From positions 1-40,396 of the forward strand of contig CAJNOQ010000830.1 in assembly GCA_905250885.1 (NCBI GenBank): a stretch of 40,396 nucleotides of DNA, given 5' to 3'. The notes beneath the pieces were generated by a model that had not been told where the DNA came from, ran no database searches, and was given only the letters and a program-made list of their open reading frames with translations. This document shows positions 1-14,500 of this stretch, one piece after another; position 1 is the first letter of the stretch, and every line of letters starts with the position of its first letter. Origin of the DNA: Didymodactylos carnosus (Eukaryota; Rotifera; Eurotatoria; Philodinida; Philodinidae). Both the position numbers and the translations under genes were made by a program.

Positions 1-574
1 TTACGAAACGCCAGGTTTTTTGAAAAGATATAAAATCCTTAGTCAATTACTCAGTGGATTCCTATGAGTGAGAGAGCAGAAAGACTTAAATCCAGGGATC
101 ATAGATCTTCTGATTTTACCAGAAAAATTCTGATTTTTGGAACTTTTTCTGTCTCGTTTCTGCTCTTTTTTGTCCTGAGGTACTCAGGTAGCAGACCTCA
201 AGTCCCAGAGCTTATTATTAACTTCTTAAAAACAGACCGAACATAGTTCAACATTATGGGGGGAAAATGCAAGGAGGGTTTACACGAGGCATTACAGAGC
301 CAAAATTGCTGTGTACTCGTACGAAATTCTTTGTCTTTGATGTATGAGTTTCGTAAAAACATGTCTTTTTCATTTGCAGATAAAGATTGTGAGGTCCTAA
401 AGGGATCATGGGGCTGATAAAAACCTCAAAAACTGTTTACATCATGTTCTCGAAGAAAAGTCCGAGTAAAACCTGAGTCAAACCTGAAAAAGCTATAGTC
501 ACTTTTAACGCCGAAGTATAGTTAAATGCTGATGACTATCCAAAAAGCAGGTCCTGTTCTTGATTTCTTTTACT
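1..574. other. No gene recognised
   Basis: I see no supported gene here. A 60-codon open frame at 64-246 has no recognisable motif and no splice context. The stretch is ordinary AT-rich sequence leading into a duplicated block that starts near 575. Confidence 0.5.
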
Positions 575-803
575 GGTCAGGAAAAAAACAGCTCCTGACC
601 AAGAAAACAGGACAAAGACTTTTTTACTTACAGTTTGCTGACCAGTCGTCTGATTAGGGAAACTGGACATTCTCTAGGGCAGGCATTCAACTGGCTGTAT
701 ATTAAAGATAAGCGCTCATCGGCACTTCCATACTTGAAAAATTGAAAACAACAAAACATTATTAAAAATATTTACAAAAAATCTAGTTTATCAAATTCAT
801 AGC
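575..803. repeat. Partial duplicate of the recql 3' end and downstream flank
   Basis: Bases 575-762 nearly match 4714-4907, and 763-803 match 5021-5060. The second copy has about 115 extra bases between the two parts. The last part contains the final ten or so codons of the helicase gene, which is intact only at 5031. This block is therefore most simply a truncated copy of the 4.7-5.06 kb region with an internal deletion, although a gain in the other copy is possible. It begins with a short inverted repeat, TGGTCAGG and CCTGACCA, about 28 bp across. Confidence 0.8.
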
Positions 804-876
804 TGAATTTATTGAAGAAATTCGACGTTTTGATGATCTAAGTCATCAATATCAAGAAATCAGTATGAACTGACTA

Positions 877-1420
877 TTGGTATTTATACATAAAACTGGA
901 CAGAGTGAGATTATTCGAACACATCTAAGTAATGAACAAGGGGAGAGTGATTACTTGGGAGAGATCGTGTCAGTGTGTACTGTGTATCGATCGCCGAAAT
1001 CAGATGTTTGTGTACTGTTCACAGGTGACAATGACACAGGAACAGAGATATGTCTTGACAAGTCGAGGATGCGTGTGTGTGTGAACAAAACGAGAGAATT
1101 GTCACTTGTCTCTATTTTGTGGACGACGAGTGATTCGGATCGGGCAGGCTATTTCGTGGTAAGCCATCAGCGAAAACAATGAGAGGAACGGAGTGCGTCG
1201 TGCAGTTGAGTTTCGGCTGGAGTGCTTGTATCAACAGAGACTCTTTGAGCAGCAGCCGTTATGGATTGTTGTCCTGCCAGACGACGCGACCAGCCGATGT
1301 GGCAAGTATTGGTTCACCAGCATCAACAGTTTTCCCCCGTCGATCCAGTTCACACACGAGAGTGAGGGTGAGGGTGTCAAAAGTCAACTTATAGAGATGA
1401 AACCGCTAGTATCTGCTTGA
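877..1420 (+). other. Possible gene fragment of higher GC content, unrecognised
   Basis: Two open stretches follow each other: 877-1182 (101 codons, starting TTG) and 1193-1420 (75 codons). The base composition is visibly richer in G and C than the helicase and homeobox genes and resembles the adjacent oxidase gene. Part of the second stretch, near 1193-1295, is repeated at 4188-4290 with the frame kept. No domain was recognised. It may be an exon of an unknown gene, a decayed gene carried with the oxidase, or chance. Its place just downstream of the oxidase stop suggests shared history with the transferred segment, but that is inference. Confidence 0.25.
1171..1305. repeat. Direct repeat copy 1 flanking the oxidase
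   Basis: About 125 bp almost identical to 4167-4310. The clear differences within the shared core are two single bases, followed by an 8-bp insertion in the second copy (near 4283). Together the two copies bracket the oxidase gene and the AT-rich foldback. Confidence 0.85.
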
Positions 1421-1538
1421 GAAAGTTTGTTTTCTCTCATTGGTCCTGAGGATTCGTGAGCCAATGGCAGTGAAACCAACGCTGTGAAATTGTTCGTCAA
1501 GAATATGAGCGTGAAGGTATTTTCTCAGTGAAGTCTGC

Positions 1539-2930
1539 TCAGTGTTCAGTAGCCGAATGATAAGTTGTAGCCGAATGATAAGTTGTAGCCGACTGAGTCT
1601 CATCCTTCCAACCGACTTGTTCTGCATCATTCAAATCTCCGCCTATGCCTGGTCGTGAGTCATCAGATAATCTCTTGCCAACATTCATTTCAGGTCTCCA
1701 GCGCCAGGTCTCTTGAAAGAGGGGCTCCAGCTTCTTCCCTTCTACCAAATCTGCCACATATTTTCCAATTATAGGCAGCATTTTAAATCCATGTCCTGAT
1801 GCACCACTTGCCAAGATGAGCGTGCTAGCATAGTCCGGATGTGGAGTGATTAAATAATGGCTGTCTGCTGTGTCCGTGCACCAGCACATTCGGGCATTGT
1901 GTAGAGGCAGATTGGCCCATTCTGGTTTCATCGAACGCAAGAGATCGTGGATTTCTCGAGAGGACCGAGCGGGGATGGAATCGGAGTGAACGGGCACGCT
2001 AACCCATTTTTCTTTGCCGTTGACTAGAATATGTTGGTAGTTCGTAAATCCAGGATACTAAGAAAAGATGTACGTAAGAAAGAAGGTAAACAACTCTCTC
2101 TATCTTACCTCGTTGCACACTTTGACCATGCCAGTGTCGTGATCCGGCTCGAAAAAGAAGCCTTTTTCGACATCGAACACGACTGGTGTTCCCTTGAGCT
2201 TGCGACGTTCGTCTTCATCCCTAATTTGAACGTGAGCAAGTGTCCACGTTTTGGCCACGAGTTGCCCTTGCATATCGATGAGCGTGTCGATCCAAGCCCC
2301 GCAGGCAAGAACAATCTTGTCGGCAAACCATTTCGTACCATCGGCACACTCGATACCAATGACTTTGAGATCGCTGGCATGGTAGATGAGTTTGATTGCT
2401 GTTCCCCTTACGAACGTGACTCCCATTTTGACACACTCATCACCTAACGTTTTCATCGCATTCCGAGCATGAACCCATCCGCCTTCGGGATTGAAAACAC
2501 CCTTCCATCCGGTCATGGCACCAGTAAGATAAGGGGCAAAAGTCTTGATCTCCTCTGCATTATCTAACCAGCGGACTTGATCTCGATGTGGACTGGTGGA
2601 GAGTTCTTGATAGAGTTGAAGAATTTCTGGTACGTTGATCGGAGAGTTGGCAAGCGATAGACGACCTGTTTCGTGAAAATGCAACTTGAAGAGTGAATCT
2701 GTTCTCCATGCATGTACTGCCGCTTGTGATATTCGTTGAATGACTTGATCACCGGCGAATTCGGATCGAACCATTTTGTTGAGATCATTACCGGCTGAGT
2801 CGAGGGAAGGGAAAAGCCATTTGTCTAAACAGGTAATGTGCTTGTAACCGCGTACAGCTAAATGGTAGCATGTGGAAAGACCCCACGTTCCAACACCAAC
2901 TACGAGTATTTTTGACGACTCCGAATGCAT
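1539..2930 (-). CDS. Fungal-type fructosyl-amino-acid oxidase (amadoriase)
   Basis: FAD-dependent deglycating oxidase that splits fructosyl amino acids (Amadori products), releasing the amino acid, glucosone and hydrogen peroxide (family knowledge). Exons are 2930-2109 and 2057-1539, with a 51-bp GT-AG intron at 2108-2058; the joined protein is 446 aa, normal for the family. The ATG at 2930 is the only in-frame ATG upstream of the fold; a longer frame to 3008 would start at GTG. Visible motifs: dinucleotide-binding GVGTWG at 12-17, SAGNDLNK at 45-52, a GWKGVFNPEGGW segment, FFFEP, KVCNEYPGFT across the splice, CWCTDTAD starting at 332 (the region of the covalent FAD cysteine in this family), GASGHGFKMLP near 359 and TWRWRP near the end. 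These match fungal amadoriases more closely than animal sarcosine or pipecolate oxidases. Higher GC than its neighbours and the fungal family point to horizontal transfer. The last 22 residues run into a short tandem repeat. No SKL-like peroxisomal signal is seen. Confidence 0.9.
1551..1592. repeat. 18-bp tandem repeat at the oxidase C-terminus
   Basis: The unit GTAGCCGAATGATAAGTT occurs about two and a half times and encodes SATTYH repeats at the extreme C-terminus of the oxidase. The family would normally end close to the conserved tryptophan segment, so this tail looks like flanking sequence read through to the first available stop. Confidence 0.8.
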
Positions 2931-3416
2931 TCCAGTAGTAACGGCGTAAAAATGAAAAGAAGAACGAGAGGAAAGAAAGAGAAGATGTGACAGGCGAGAG
3001 CTTATCACGGTGGTTGTAATCTTTTTCTTTTTCTTCCACGTGGCTTATTATTTCTAACTGCAGAAAAGAAGAGAGAAAAAAAGGCATTCTAATATGAAGT
3101 GGGAAAGAGCGAAAACCTCGAATTTTAACAGATCATACAATAGAAAAGTTAGACAACAGAAGAGTATTGTCTTCGTACAACGGCACTACTTTCGTCTAAT
3201 CGTTCAAGATATTGGACTCATGAAGAGATTCCCTTTCAAAATACTTAGAGGTACTTATAAATTGTCGTGAATGTACTTTATTTTTGTATAGAAGGTTTGA
3301 GGAGATTTTTTTGCGGTGATAGAGAAGATCGAGCTGTATTTTCCTGTACTATTTCATCCCTATTCAACTAGTATCTTAATAAAAAAATTTCAACAAGAAC
3401 TGTGTTTTGTGCAGGG
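2931..3416. other. Upstream region of the oxidase, no gene seen
   Basis: This is the presumed 5' flank of the oxidase gene. Open frames here are short, overlap the gene in other frames or begin at non-ATG codons. No clear promoter element was identified. Confidence 0.4.
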
Positions 3417-4056
3417 GTGGACCTTTGTCGTTAATTTAATATTAAATATTAAATAAAAATTTAATCTTTGAAATTAAATGTTAAAGTTATCTTTAATTTC
3501 GAAAACTAAAGTTAAAAAATTAACGAAACATTTAATCTTTAATTTGAAAAATTAAATCAAATATAATGTTTAGTATTTTAATATTAAACATTAAATTTTT
3601 TACATCATCCTACGAGAGCGAATCATAGGTACCGGACCGTTAAGACTCGCTCTCACACTCGATTTCAGAGGTTAGAATCAAAATTTAATATTAACTTTAA
3701 TTTCAAAAAATTAAACGAAATCGGCTGGACTTTTGCGTTAATTTTTTGAAATTAAAGTTAATATTAAATTTTGATTCTAACCTCTGAAATCGAGTGTGAG
3801 AGCGAGTCTTAACGGTCTGGTACCTATGATTCGCTCTCGTAGGATGATGTAAAAAATTTAATGTTTAATATTAAAGATTAAATAAAGATTTAATCTTTAA
3901 CAATAAACATTAAATTTGATTTAATTTTTCAAATTAAAGATTAATTGTTAAGATTATCAATTGTAAAGATTAAATTGTTTCGTTAATTTTTTAACTTTAG
4001 TTTTCGAAATTAAAGATAAATTTAATCTTTAGTTTAAAATGTTAAATTGTCCAGAT
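3417..4056. repeat. AT-rich foldback element, about 640 bp
   Basis: Two long arms pair as an inverted repeat around a loop of about 23 bases (3715-3737). The inner part, about 130 bp per arm (left 3580-3714, right 3738-3870), is nearly exact and includes a distinctive non-AT core. The outer part consists of many degenerate AATTAAA/TTTAAT units. A TGGAC motif occurs at the left edge, in the loop and, inverted, at the right edge. No coding capacity. It looks like a non-autonomous foldback transposon or its remnant. Confidence 0.85.
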
Positions 4057-4166
4057 GAGGTAGTAGATATCGATTTTCGATGACGCTGACCCGACCTCAT
4101 CTGAGATTTCGACTTAGAAAGTCACTTTGGGAAACTTTAATTTTACTTTAATATTAAATGAATTAA

Positions 4167-4310
4167 AAAACAATGAGAGGAACGGAGTGCGTCGTGCGGT
4201 TGAGTTCCGGCTGGAGTGCTTGTATCAACAGAGACTCTTTGAGCAGCAGCCGTTATGGATTGTTGTCCTGCCAGACGACGCGAACATCCGACTAGCCGAT
4301 GTGGTAGTCA
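4167..4310. repeat. Direct repeat copy 2 flanking the oxidase
   Basis: Counterpart of 1171-1305. The longest frame through it (4127-4336) keeps the same amino acids as copy 1 across the shared part, because both base differences fall at third codon positions. It diverges after an 8-bp insertion. Confidence 0.85.
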
Positions 4311-4713
4311 GTGTCTTTCTCGTGTTGAGAGAGTGACGAGGCAGTGGCGATGACAACCGATCGAATTCAATTGTCCAATGAAACAATCAATCAACAGAAA
4401 CAGTAACAATCAATGCTCCGATTCCATTTCGATGACAATTTTTACAATTAAGTTTTTTCTAAAGTATTCCTTTATGTGTCGACAGAATCAATCCGAGCGA
4501 CGACAGCAATCGTCGAATAACGGGAAATCCATATCGGATGTATCTCGTTTAGATTCCCACATTGAATCTTCTTCGAAATGATCAATCTTTATTAACCGAT
4601 GAGCAATGGACACTATTATCTTATGTCTATCACATTATGCGAGGTCTCTTCGTTCAACTCTTATGATGAATTTCTATAACAAAAGACAGGTCGAGCCAGA
4701 ACGAAAAACAAAT
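4311..4713. other. Spacer, no gene seen
   Basis: Contains only two short open frames (4378-4581 and 4606-4800) without motifs. No RNA gene or regulatory element was recognised. Confidence 0.4.
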
Positions 4714-5030
4714 ACTGATCAGGAAAAAAAACAGATCCTGACCAAGAAAACAGGACAAAGACTTTTTTACTTACAGTTTGCTGACCAGTCGTCTGATTAG
4801 GGAAACTGGACATTCTCTAGGGCAGGCATTCAACTGGCTGTATATTAAAGATAAGCGCTCATCGGTACTTCCATACTTGAAAAATAGAAAACAACAAAAC
4901 ATTATTTCTTCTTTCTATAACCTGAACGCAAAAAATTATTAAGAAATGAATAGAATTAACATCTGTTTAACATTAAAATATCTGACTTTTATGAAAAAAT
5001 AAACGTAAGACATAACTTTATCAAAAATAT

Positions 5031-5060
<30 letters not shown>
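4714..5060. repeat. Source copy of the duplicated recql 3' flank
   Basis: Matches 575-803 in two pieces (4714-4907 and 5021-5060). It overlaps the last ten codons of the helicase, so this is the ancestral position. It carries the same short TGATCAGG/CCTGACCA-type inverted repeat at its left edge. Confidence 0.8.
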
Positions 5061-8131
<3,071 letters not shown>

Positions 8132-8980
8132 CTTTCTACAAAAAACAGAAGTCGTCGAGAAGGAAAGCTTGGTAGTGAATGAACGAGTATTGTCCAGTAT
8201 AGCAGAAGAAATGGCTAACCACCTGTAATAGCTTAGTTTGTTTCAGAAAGTAACATCCATCAACTCCAAAACTTCCTTTTCTTCCTTTTTTTGTTAGTTT
8301 TTCAGAAAAATGATATTTCTACCTGTCTTCGTTACATGTGAGACCTTTAGAATTTTTGCTGATATGGAATATAAAATATTAGGACCAATTTATTTCAAAT
8401 AAATCACGAAATACAAAATAAAAACATTTGTCGAAATAACAGTCTCCAAAAAAAGAGAATCCATTCATAGCACCTCACATAATATATGGAAGAACGTCGT
8501 TATTCGTCACTCATGTAGAAAAAAACATTTTGGTTTTTCTTCTACTCACATTTAAGAAGATAAAAAAACAACAAGTATAAAAAAAAGCAATATTATTACA
8601 ATATTTCGTCGCTAAAAATGACTAAACTACGAGAAAAAAGCGCAAATTAATGAACTCGTCCAAAATGGAACTTATTCATTCATTCATGAGATGAAAAACT
8701 ATTGACAATGAGATTAGACCAACTAATAAGAATCGAACACTGTCTTTCAAAACACAAAAAGTGTCTGAAGATTATTCACATGTCAAAAATGACACAAAAA
8801 AAGAAGATAAGAAGTAGATGTAAAAGGAAATGCAAAAAAACAAATGCTAATCGACTACTTGTCAAACTTAAAAAAAAGGGTCAAAAATGAAAATATACTG
8901 TATACATGAATAAAAAAGAATAAATTAGTAAAAACAGAAATTATTCAGACGTGGTTATTGTCATGAACATAGAAAAAGTA
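8132..8980. other. Intergenic region between recql and pknox, no gene seen
   Basis: Presumed 5' flank of recql and 3' flank of the homeobox gene. Very A-rich; a 62-codon Lys-rich open frame at 8702-8890 is a product of that composition. No RNA gene was recognised. Confidence 0.4.
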
Positions 8981-10479
8981 TCATATTTTCTTTTTATGCT
9001 TATCTGGGGTGTTGACCAATGCCAAATTTGATGGCCAATAGCGATTATTTGGATATGATTTATTATTGGTATTGTTAACAGTATTATTTTCATTGACTTC
9101 TTCATTTGTTTCTAATTGTTGATGATGATGATGATGTTTTTTTTTCTTTGCCAATGCTAAATCGGGATTACTGGCCTCTAACATTGGCTGTAGAATTCGT
9201 CTTCGAGCGTTAATAAACCAGTTGTTGACTTGCAATAGCGATAAATTTGTTTTTGATGAAATGTGACGTTTTTCATCTTCAGTCGGATATGGATGAACAA
9301 TATGTTGAAATAACCATGAACGCATTATATTTGTGGCAGATTTGGGTAAAACTCCTCGCTTTGTGGATGATGGTAAGGAAGTTGTTGTTGATGTAAGAGA
9401 AAATTCTTTTCGTTTACGTTTTTTATTTGATGTTGAGATAGTATTATTATCTTTATTATTCGTGTAGAATGATTTTGATGGCTGATAAGTATGAGACTGA
9501 TAAAAAGAAACTGGTTGTTCGTCAGATGGAGTATGAGTTGTGTTACACCCAATAATTTGTGACAATGGTGTCTGACCGTCAAATAATGTTATTGCTGTCG
9601 ATTGTAATATACTATTGTCATAAGCATTCTCTCTTGTTCGAGTATCTGCGCATGATGACAATGAATTCTTTTGGTAATGGTGACTAAACAGATGAAAAAA
9701 ACAAATTAGTTTTTGAGTCAAAAACGAAGCAAGTAAAGCTTTGTGAGCTGAACAATTGTGAATCACTATGAGGAAGATAATGAAAAGTAAACCGGTTGTT
9801 ACCTTGAAGCATTCGTTGAACGTGTAAAGTTTTCTTTGCAATGATTTAGTGATTCATCATCATTATCATCATCATCCTCATCATCGTTTGAAGAATATGT
9901 CTCACTATCATTTCTTTTGAACCTTTTTCGTATCGTCAAGCGCTGACTACTTCCTTCTTCTTCATCAGTTGTTTGTTCCTCACCATCACTTTCGTTTTCC
10001 GTAGTGCAATTATCCGAACTGTAATTATTTTCATCGATACTAGTTTTAAAGTTTAATTTTAATTTCAAACAAGCAATGTATCGTTGACAAAAATCTTTAC
10101 ACAATTCATTCACTTTTTCTAATTCTAATAAATGTATGCGTAGTACTTGTATAGCATGAATAAAGAAATCGTCAACGGATTGAGTTAAATTATCATTTTC
10201 ACATGTTTTTATTATTTCTTGATCAATAAAATTTTTTTGTAAAAATGTTTTGATATCATATTCAAACGTATTTGTTGGTTTTTGTTCTTTGTCAATTAAT
10301 AACGGATTCAAGGTGGCTTCTTCACATTTTTCCAATATATAGACTAAGAATGGAAATAATGGATGTTTATAAATTAAATTTTTTTGTTCATTAAGTAATT
10401 TTGTAGACGATTCATTATCAATTAGCATGTTCTCATCATTATCTTGAACGATAGCGTTGTTGTTGTTCAAATATGACAT
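8981..10479 (-). CDS. pknox: PREP/PKNOX-type TALE homeodomain transcription factor
   Basis: Nuclear DNA-binding protein that partners PBC-class homeodomain proteins (family knowledge). Exons 10479-9803 and 9683-8981 with a 119-bp GT-AG intron; 459 aa (human PKNOX1 is 436). The MEIS/PREP N-terminal interaction domain spans about 35-145 and includes YKHPLFPFL and [18 protein letters not shown]. An acidic Ser/Asp-rich linker follows (about 155-220). The TALE homeodomain lies at about 334-394, with the three-residue loop PYP at 357-359 and recognition-helix motif WFINARRR near 381. RGVLPK..TN and RILQPML separate PREP from MEIS, which has RGIFPK and RIVQPM. A Lys/His-rich run and an Asn-rich tail follow. 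The ATG at 10479 was chosen because the frame upstream passes through a likely 3' splice site, suggesting a 5' UTR exon. Confidence 0.95.
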
Positions 10480-11225
10480 TTTATCTTGATCTTTTACAAT
10501 AAGTGAAGAAGCGATAAAAGTAAGAAATTCATGAATAGAAATCTGAAATAAAGTTATCAGTTTCATGCAGAACCATATTTTTTTAAGCACAGAATGTGAA
10601 ACTCGTACAGCAGTCTTTAAGCGTATAACAATCTGCGGCATATGTCAAGCGGCATTTGTAACTATCCATGTAAGCTAAGCTTTGAATATCGAAAATCACT
10701 GTAAAATTTCAACTTCTATTTTGTTCTACACCCTGTGAGAAAATGAAAAGGTGCAAATTTTTTGCATCCATGGACAGTTCCACTCTTTTCATCCTATCAC
10801 TCAAAAAAACGTTTTCTTGTTATTATTCTCCTCCTATCACGACTCTCGAATCACCTTCATTATATGTTATAAGAGGGCTATAATTACACATTAACAAACT
10901 TTTTTATGCAATTGAAATCAAGGTTTAGGTGGTTATTTGGACGCTGTAGAAAATAGATAGTCATTTTAGTATGCTAAAAATATTATTAGGCACTGATCAA
11001 AAATACAAAATAATCGCTGCCTTTCTCATGGTATTTTCCACATAATATTCAGAGTTAAGCGCCTAAGCTCATATAGAGGTTCCTGCTTGATACTATATTT
11101 TTAGACAATAACAACAAAAATATACGATACATTTGCTCTTTAATGATTCGTAACAGTTACTCATATGATTTGTTAATTGAAACATGAATGCAAGTGGTAT
11201 GGTTAAGAACGGTTATCTGGAAGCT
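10480..11225. other. Upstream of pknox, no gene seen
   Basis: Likely 5' UTR and promoter region of pknox. A possible 3' splice site (TTTATTTCAG) lies around 10542-10551 on the minus strand, which would make an upstream non-coding exon. Nothing else was recognised. Confidence 0.35.
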
Positions 11226-11576
11226 GTATTACGAAAAAAATTACGCCAAAGTGTGACTTAAGTCATGGGAAATGTAGTCTTAAGTTAAGACGGAAAACTT
11301 AAGTCGGACTTAAGTCATTGACGCATTTTTCGAATAGCTCAGGCATTTAACGATACGATTCGACGAAAACGACTTTTTAAGGTTTAGAGAATAAGTATTT
11401 CGTTATTTTGTGGGTTTTTGTCCCAAGTTTGTCACTGTTGCCAACGACTTTCAAAAAGTAAACAAATCATTAACTTGAGTCGTCTTTTCATAATACAGTA
11501 TAAGTCCCCGGACTTAAGCCGGTCTTAAACTTAGACTTCACGACTTAAGTCGATGATTTAAGTTTGTTCGTAATAC
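11226..11576. mobile_element. Foldback/MITE with ACTTAAGTC repeats
   Basis: The ends are inverted: GTATTACGAA at 11226-11235 and TTCGTAATAC at 11567-11576. Imperfect similarity continues inward for about 80-90 bp and is dominated by repeats of ACTTAAGTC, itself partly palindromic. There is no coding capacity, and no clear target duplication was found. Confidence 0.7.
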
Positions 11577-14500
11577 GATCCTCAGCCCTAGCATTTAAGA
11601 ACCGTTGTTTAAAAAGGACGAAAGAACATGAGATGAAAATAAGTAATTGTTTCAATTCTCCATTTGAGCTTATTTTTCAGGCCTCTATGGTCAGTCTAAA
11701 GGTATACTGCACAGTTTGCTTCTGCATCGAACACTTATTAAAAATACTCCTCGTGCACTTCGCTTTATATTCTGATCAGAACCCTCAAGTAAAAAATAAG
11801 AGTATACAGCCAGCGTTTATAATGATGAAGTACGCCGGTGTAAACAAAGCGCACTTGCCTGTCTTTCCAAAATACACCCTGTTTTATACTTTGGTCCAAA
11901 GAGCAAAGTGTCCGTATATACTCTGATATTTAAATTTACACTGTGTTCCAGCGCAAAAATATCGAACATTCCTCCAGAATATAGATGATTCTTCCTCTTT
12001 ACTCAAAAATATTCGCATGAAAACAGAGATTTCTATCTGTCAGTACAATAAAGCTTTTTTCTAAGAACGTGTATACTCGGAGAAAAATCGAGTATACCAA
12101 CACACTATGGTGGGAAAAGCAGAGTGCGTACGTACACTGTGTGAAAAAATTCCAGTAGAAACACTGTATACAAAATCGGCTAAACGTTTGCTCCACAAGA
12201 TTTTAAAAGAAATCAGTATGATCCAGAAATAGAATTCTCTCAAATCCTTGCAGTTTTAAAAGAGGTATAAACGTTACTTTACTAGGTTACGGTGTCCCGG
12301 CGCTAATAGAGAGAGTAAAGCACCTCTCAGTTTTCAACAGATGTTGATCAAAAACTTTTCTTTTTAAATAGGAATAAAAACGGGTTAATCTTTCCATACT
12401 TTTGCTGTACATTTATTCCTTCTTTCCTTTGGAAAACTAAATAATTTAAGTTTCGTTCGTCTGTGCTGTGATCGTTAGCAGCTGAGAAGTAAACGTTATG
12501 AAAGGCCAATCCGAATCTAGCAACGCTACTGCATTAAGGTGTTAAGTACAGTAAGACCAATTTAAACTGAGATTTCGTATGTTTGCTTCAAGTAAGAGTA
12601 TCAGATGTTTTTCCATCTTGTATCGAAAAGAAATTAGTTATATTTAGGAGGGACAATATGGCAAATTTTATTGGATGCTGACAATACGAGCAATGCTCTC
12701 TTCTGTGGCGTTGTGTTTTTGTGTTTCGTTTCGTACATCGACTATTGTACCGATATCGGCCAATTAGCCACAGAAATTTAAGTGATTTACAGCATTCTGC
12801 ACATGATTGTAGCTTTTCAAATCGTTTTGAATTGTGTGATAAATGATTCACAAGTAGAACCTTTCAGCCTTTCTCGCTGTCACCGGGCTTATGTAGTACA
12901 TGGAAGCTAGTTGCGCTACATATACCTCGTGCATAATGATCAAGGCATTCCATCTAGCAGTCAAGATTCAAGGCAAAATCAATTGTAGTGTACGTCTTTC
13001 ATATTTTTCAAAGTAACTAAGTTTTTATCGGAATTGCAAAAATGGTAAAAGAAGAAGTATGCCATATGATGAACTTGAATCAGTTTTAAATTTTATTTGA
13101 GGTAAGTCACTGTTCTCGTTTCTATTTTTAAGTTATATAATTCATTATTGGCTAAATATTTATTTAGAATGATAAAGTACAGAAATTAATCTATAAAATG
13201 ATTGTTCCTAATTATTTTTTAATTTTTATTTATATTTCTTTATAAATTTATTCATAGTTGATACAACTGTCTTTGAAATAAACAATTAGAACATAGGACA
13301 TCGTCAATAACGTTGAAAGAGAAATGAAATAAAATGAGATCAGACCAATTCTTTGCGTTCAGATTCCTAATGTGTGATCTACATGCTATTGTGCATATCA
13401 ACATTGTATTGGAAACAGTTCAAGTCCTACAATTTTACAATTAACATAATTATTAAACTAGTAGTCTGATTATTTATTTGCCACATATTACCACGCTCTG
13501 ACTTTAATAACCACATTATTCGCCGTTGTGGTTTCTAGTTGACGCATAGTGAACAGTTTCTTTTTTGGAACAGGTTCAAAAGGAAGTAGACACCATTTTC
13601 CAGTAAAAGTAGCCTCTTTTACTTGACAAAGATAATACATTAAAGTAAATCTTTAACGAAAAAATGATTTCGAATTGTGGAGTAGATCCAAAGAATTGCT
13701 CTCTTCTTGTAACATTACTCTTAACATGCTTTTTTGTAAGAAGTACCAGTTGTATTTTACTTTTTTAATTGAAATATGTGTAGAATAGTATGTTGACTTA
13801 TGTCTTCAACGAGAGTTTTGGATGTTTCGGAAGAAGTGACAGTTGAAAATATTTGTTATTAGTCATTCCCTGGTGGCTTTTCTAATTATTTAACTTTATG
13901 CTAGATACAATAAATTGGCCGTGTTGTGGTTCCCTCGTAAGAAACTGTAAGTGGGTAAAGTAAAGGTTATTTATAACAGAATATGTTTTCTACTTATGTT
14001 CTATTTTTTGTCAAGTACAAATCGTTTCTACTGAAATGATATGATAATTATGATAAATTCTCGACGGAAAATGCAGTAAATGTCATTCGATAGAAAAATT
14101 TGTTTTTTCTTATATCAATTATTTTTCATTTGATAAGGATAACTAATTTTGAATTCTAATAATAGGACTAAAGAACTGCTCATTTTTTATTTCAATACAC
14201 ATGAAACGTTTTTGTTCGATTAAATTAAGCATATTTCTGCAGTAAATACTGTTTTTAACGTGACAATTGGGAGTTTGATTTTTATTAGATCAATAAAGTC
14301 CATAAAGTGGAAAGTAAAAACAACACATGTCGTACCAATCAAAAATATGCGGAACGTTAATTGCAAAGACATGTTAATTTATAGTTTTGTAATCCATTGT
14401 TCGAGAATTTTGCACAAATTTGCGTTGAAAATTGTCGTTTAGCGCTTGATCTCTTGTTTCCTAGGATGTGGTATATGAAAATCACACTCGAACAAAGGCA

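Noticed and set aside
2931-3008. N-terminal extension of the oxidase resembling a targeting peptide
   Set aside because: The frame begins at GTG, and no in-frame ATG exists before 2930, where the family fold starts.
8702-8890. Lys-rich 62-codon frame resembling a small basic protein
   Set aside because: Explained by A-rich composition; no homologous motif.
11564-11926. 120-codon plus-strand open frame
   Set aside because: No ATG-context, splice or domain support; composition matches the surrounding non-coding DNA.
12588-12851. Cys-rich 87-codon minus-strand frame that looks a little like a zinc finger
   Set aside because: Cysteine spacing fits no zinc-binding pattern and there are no neighbouring exons.
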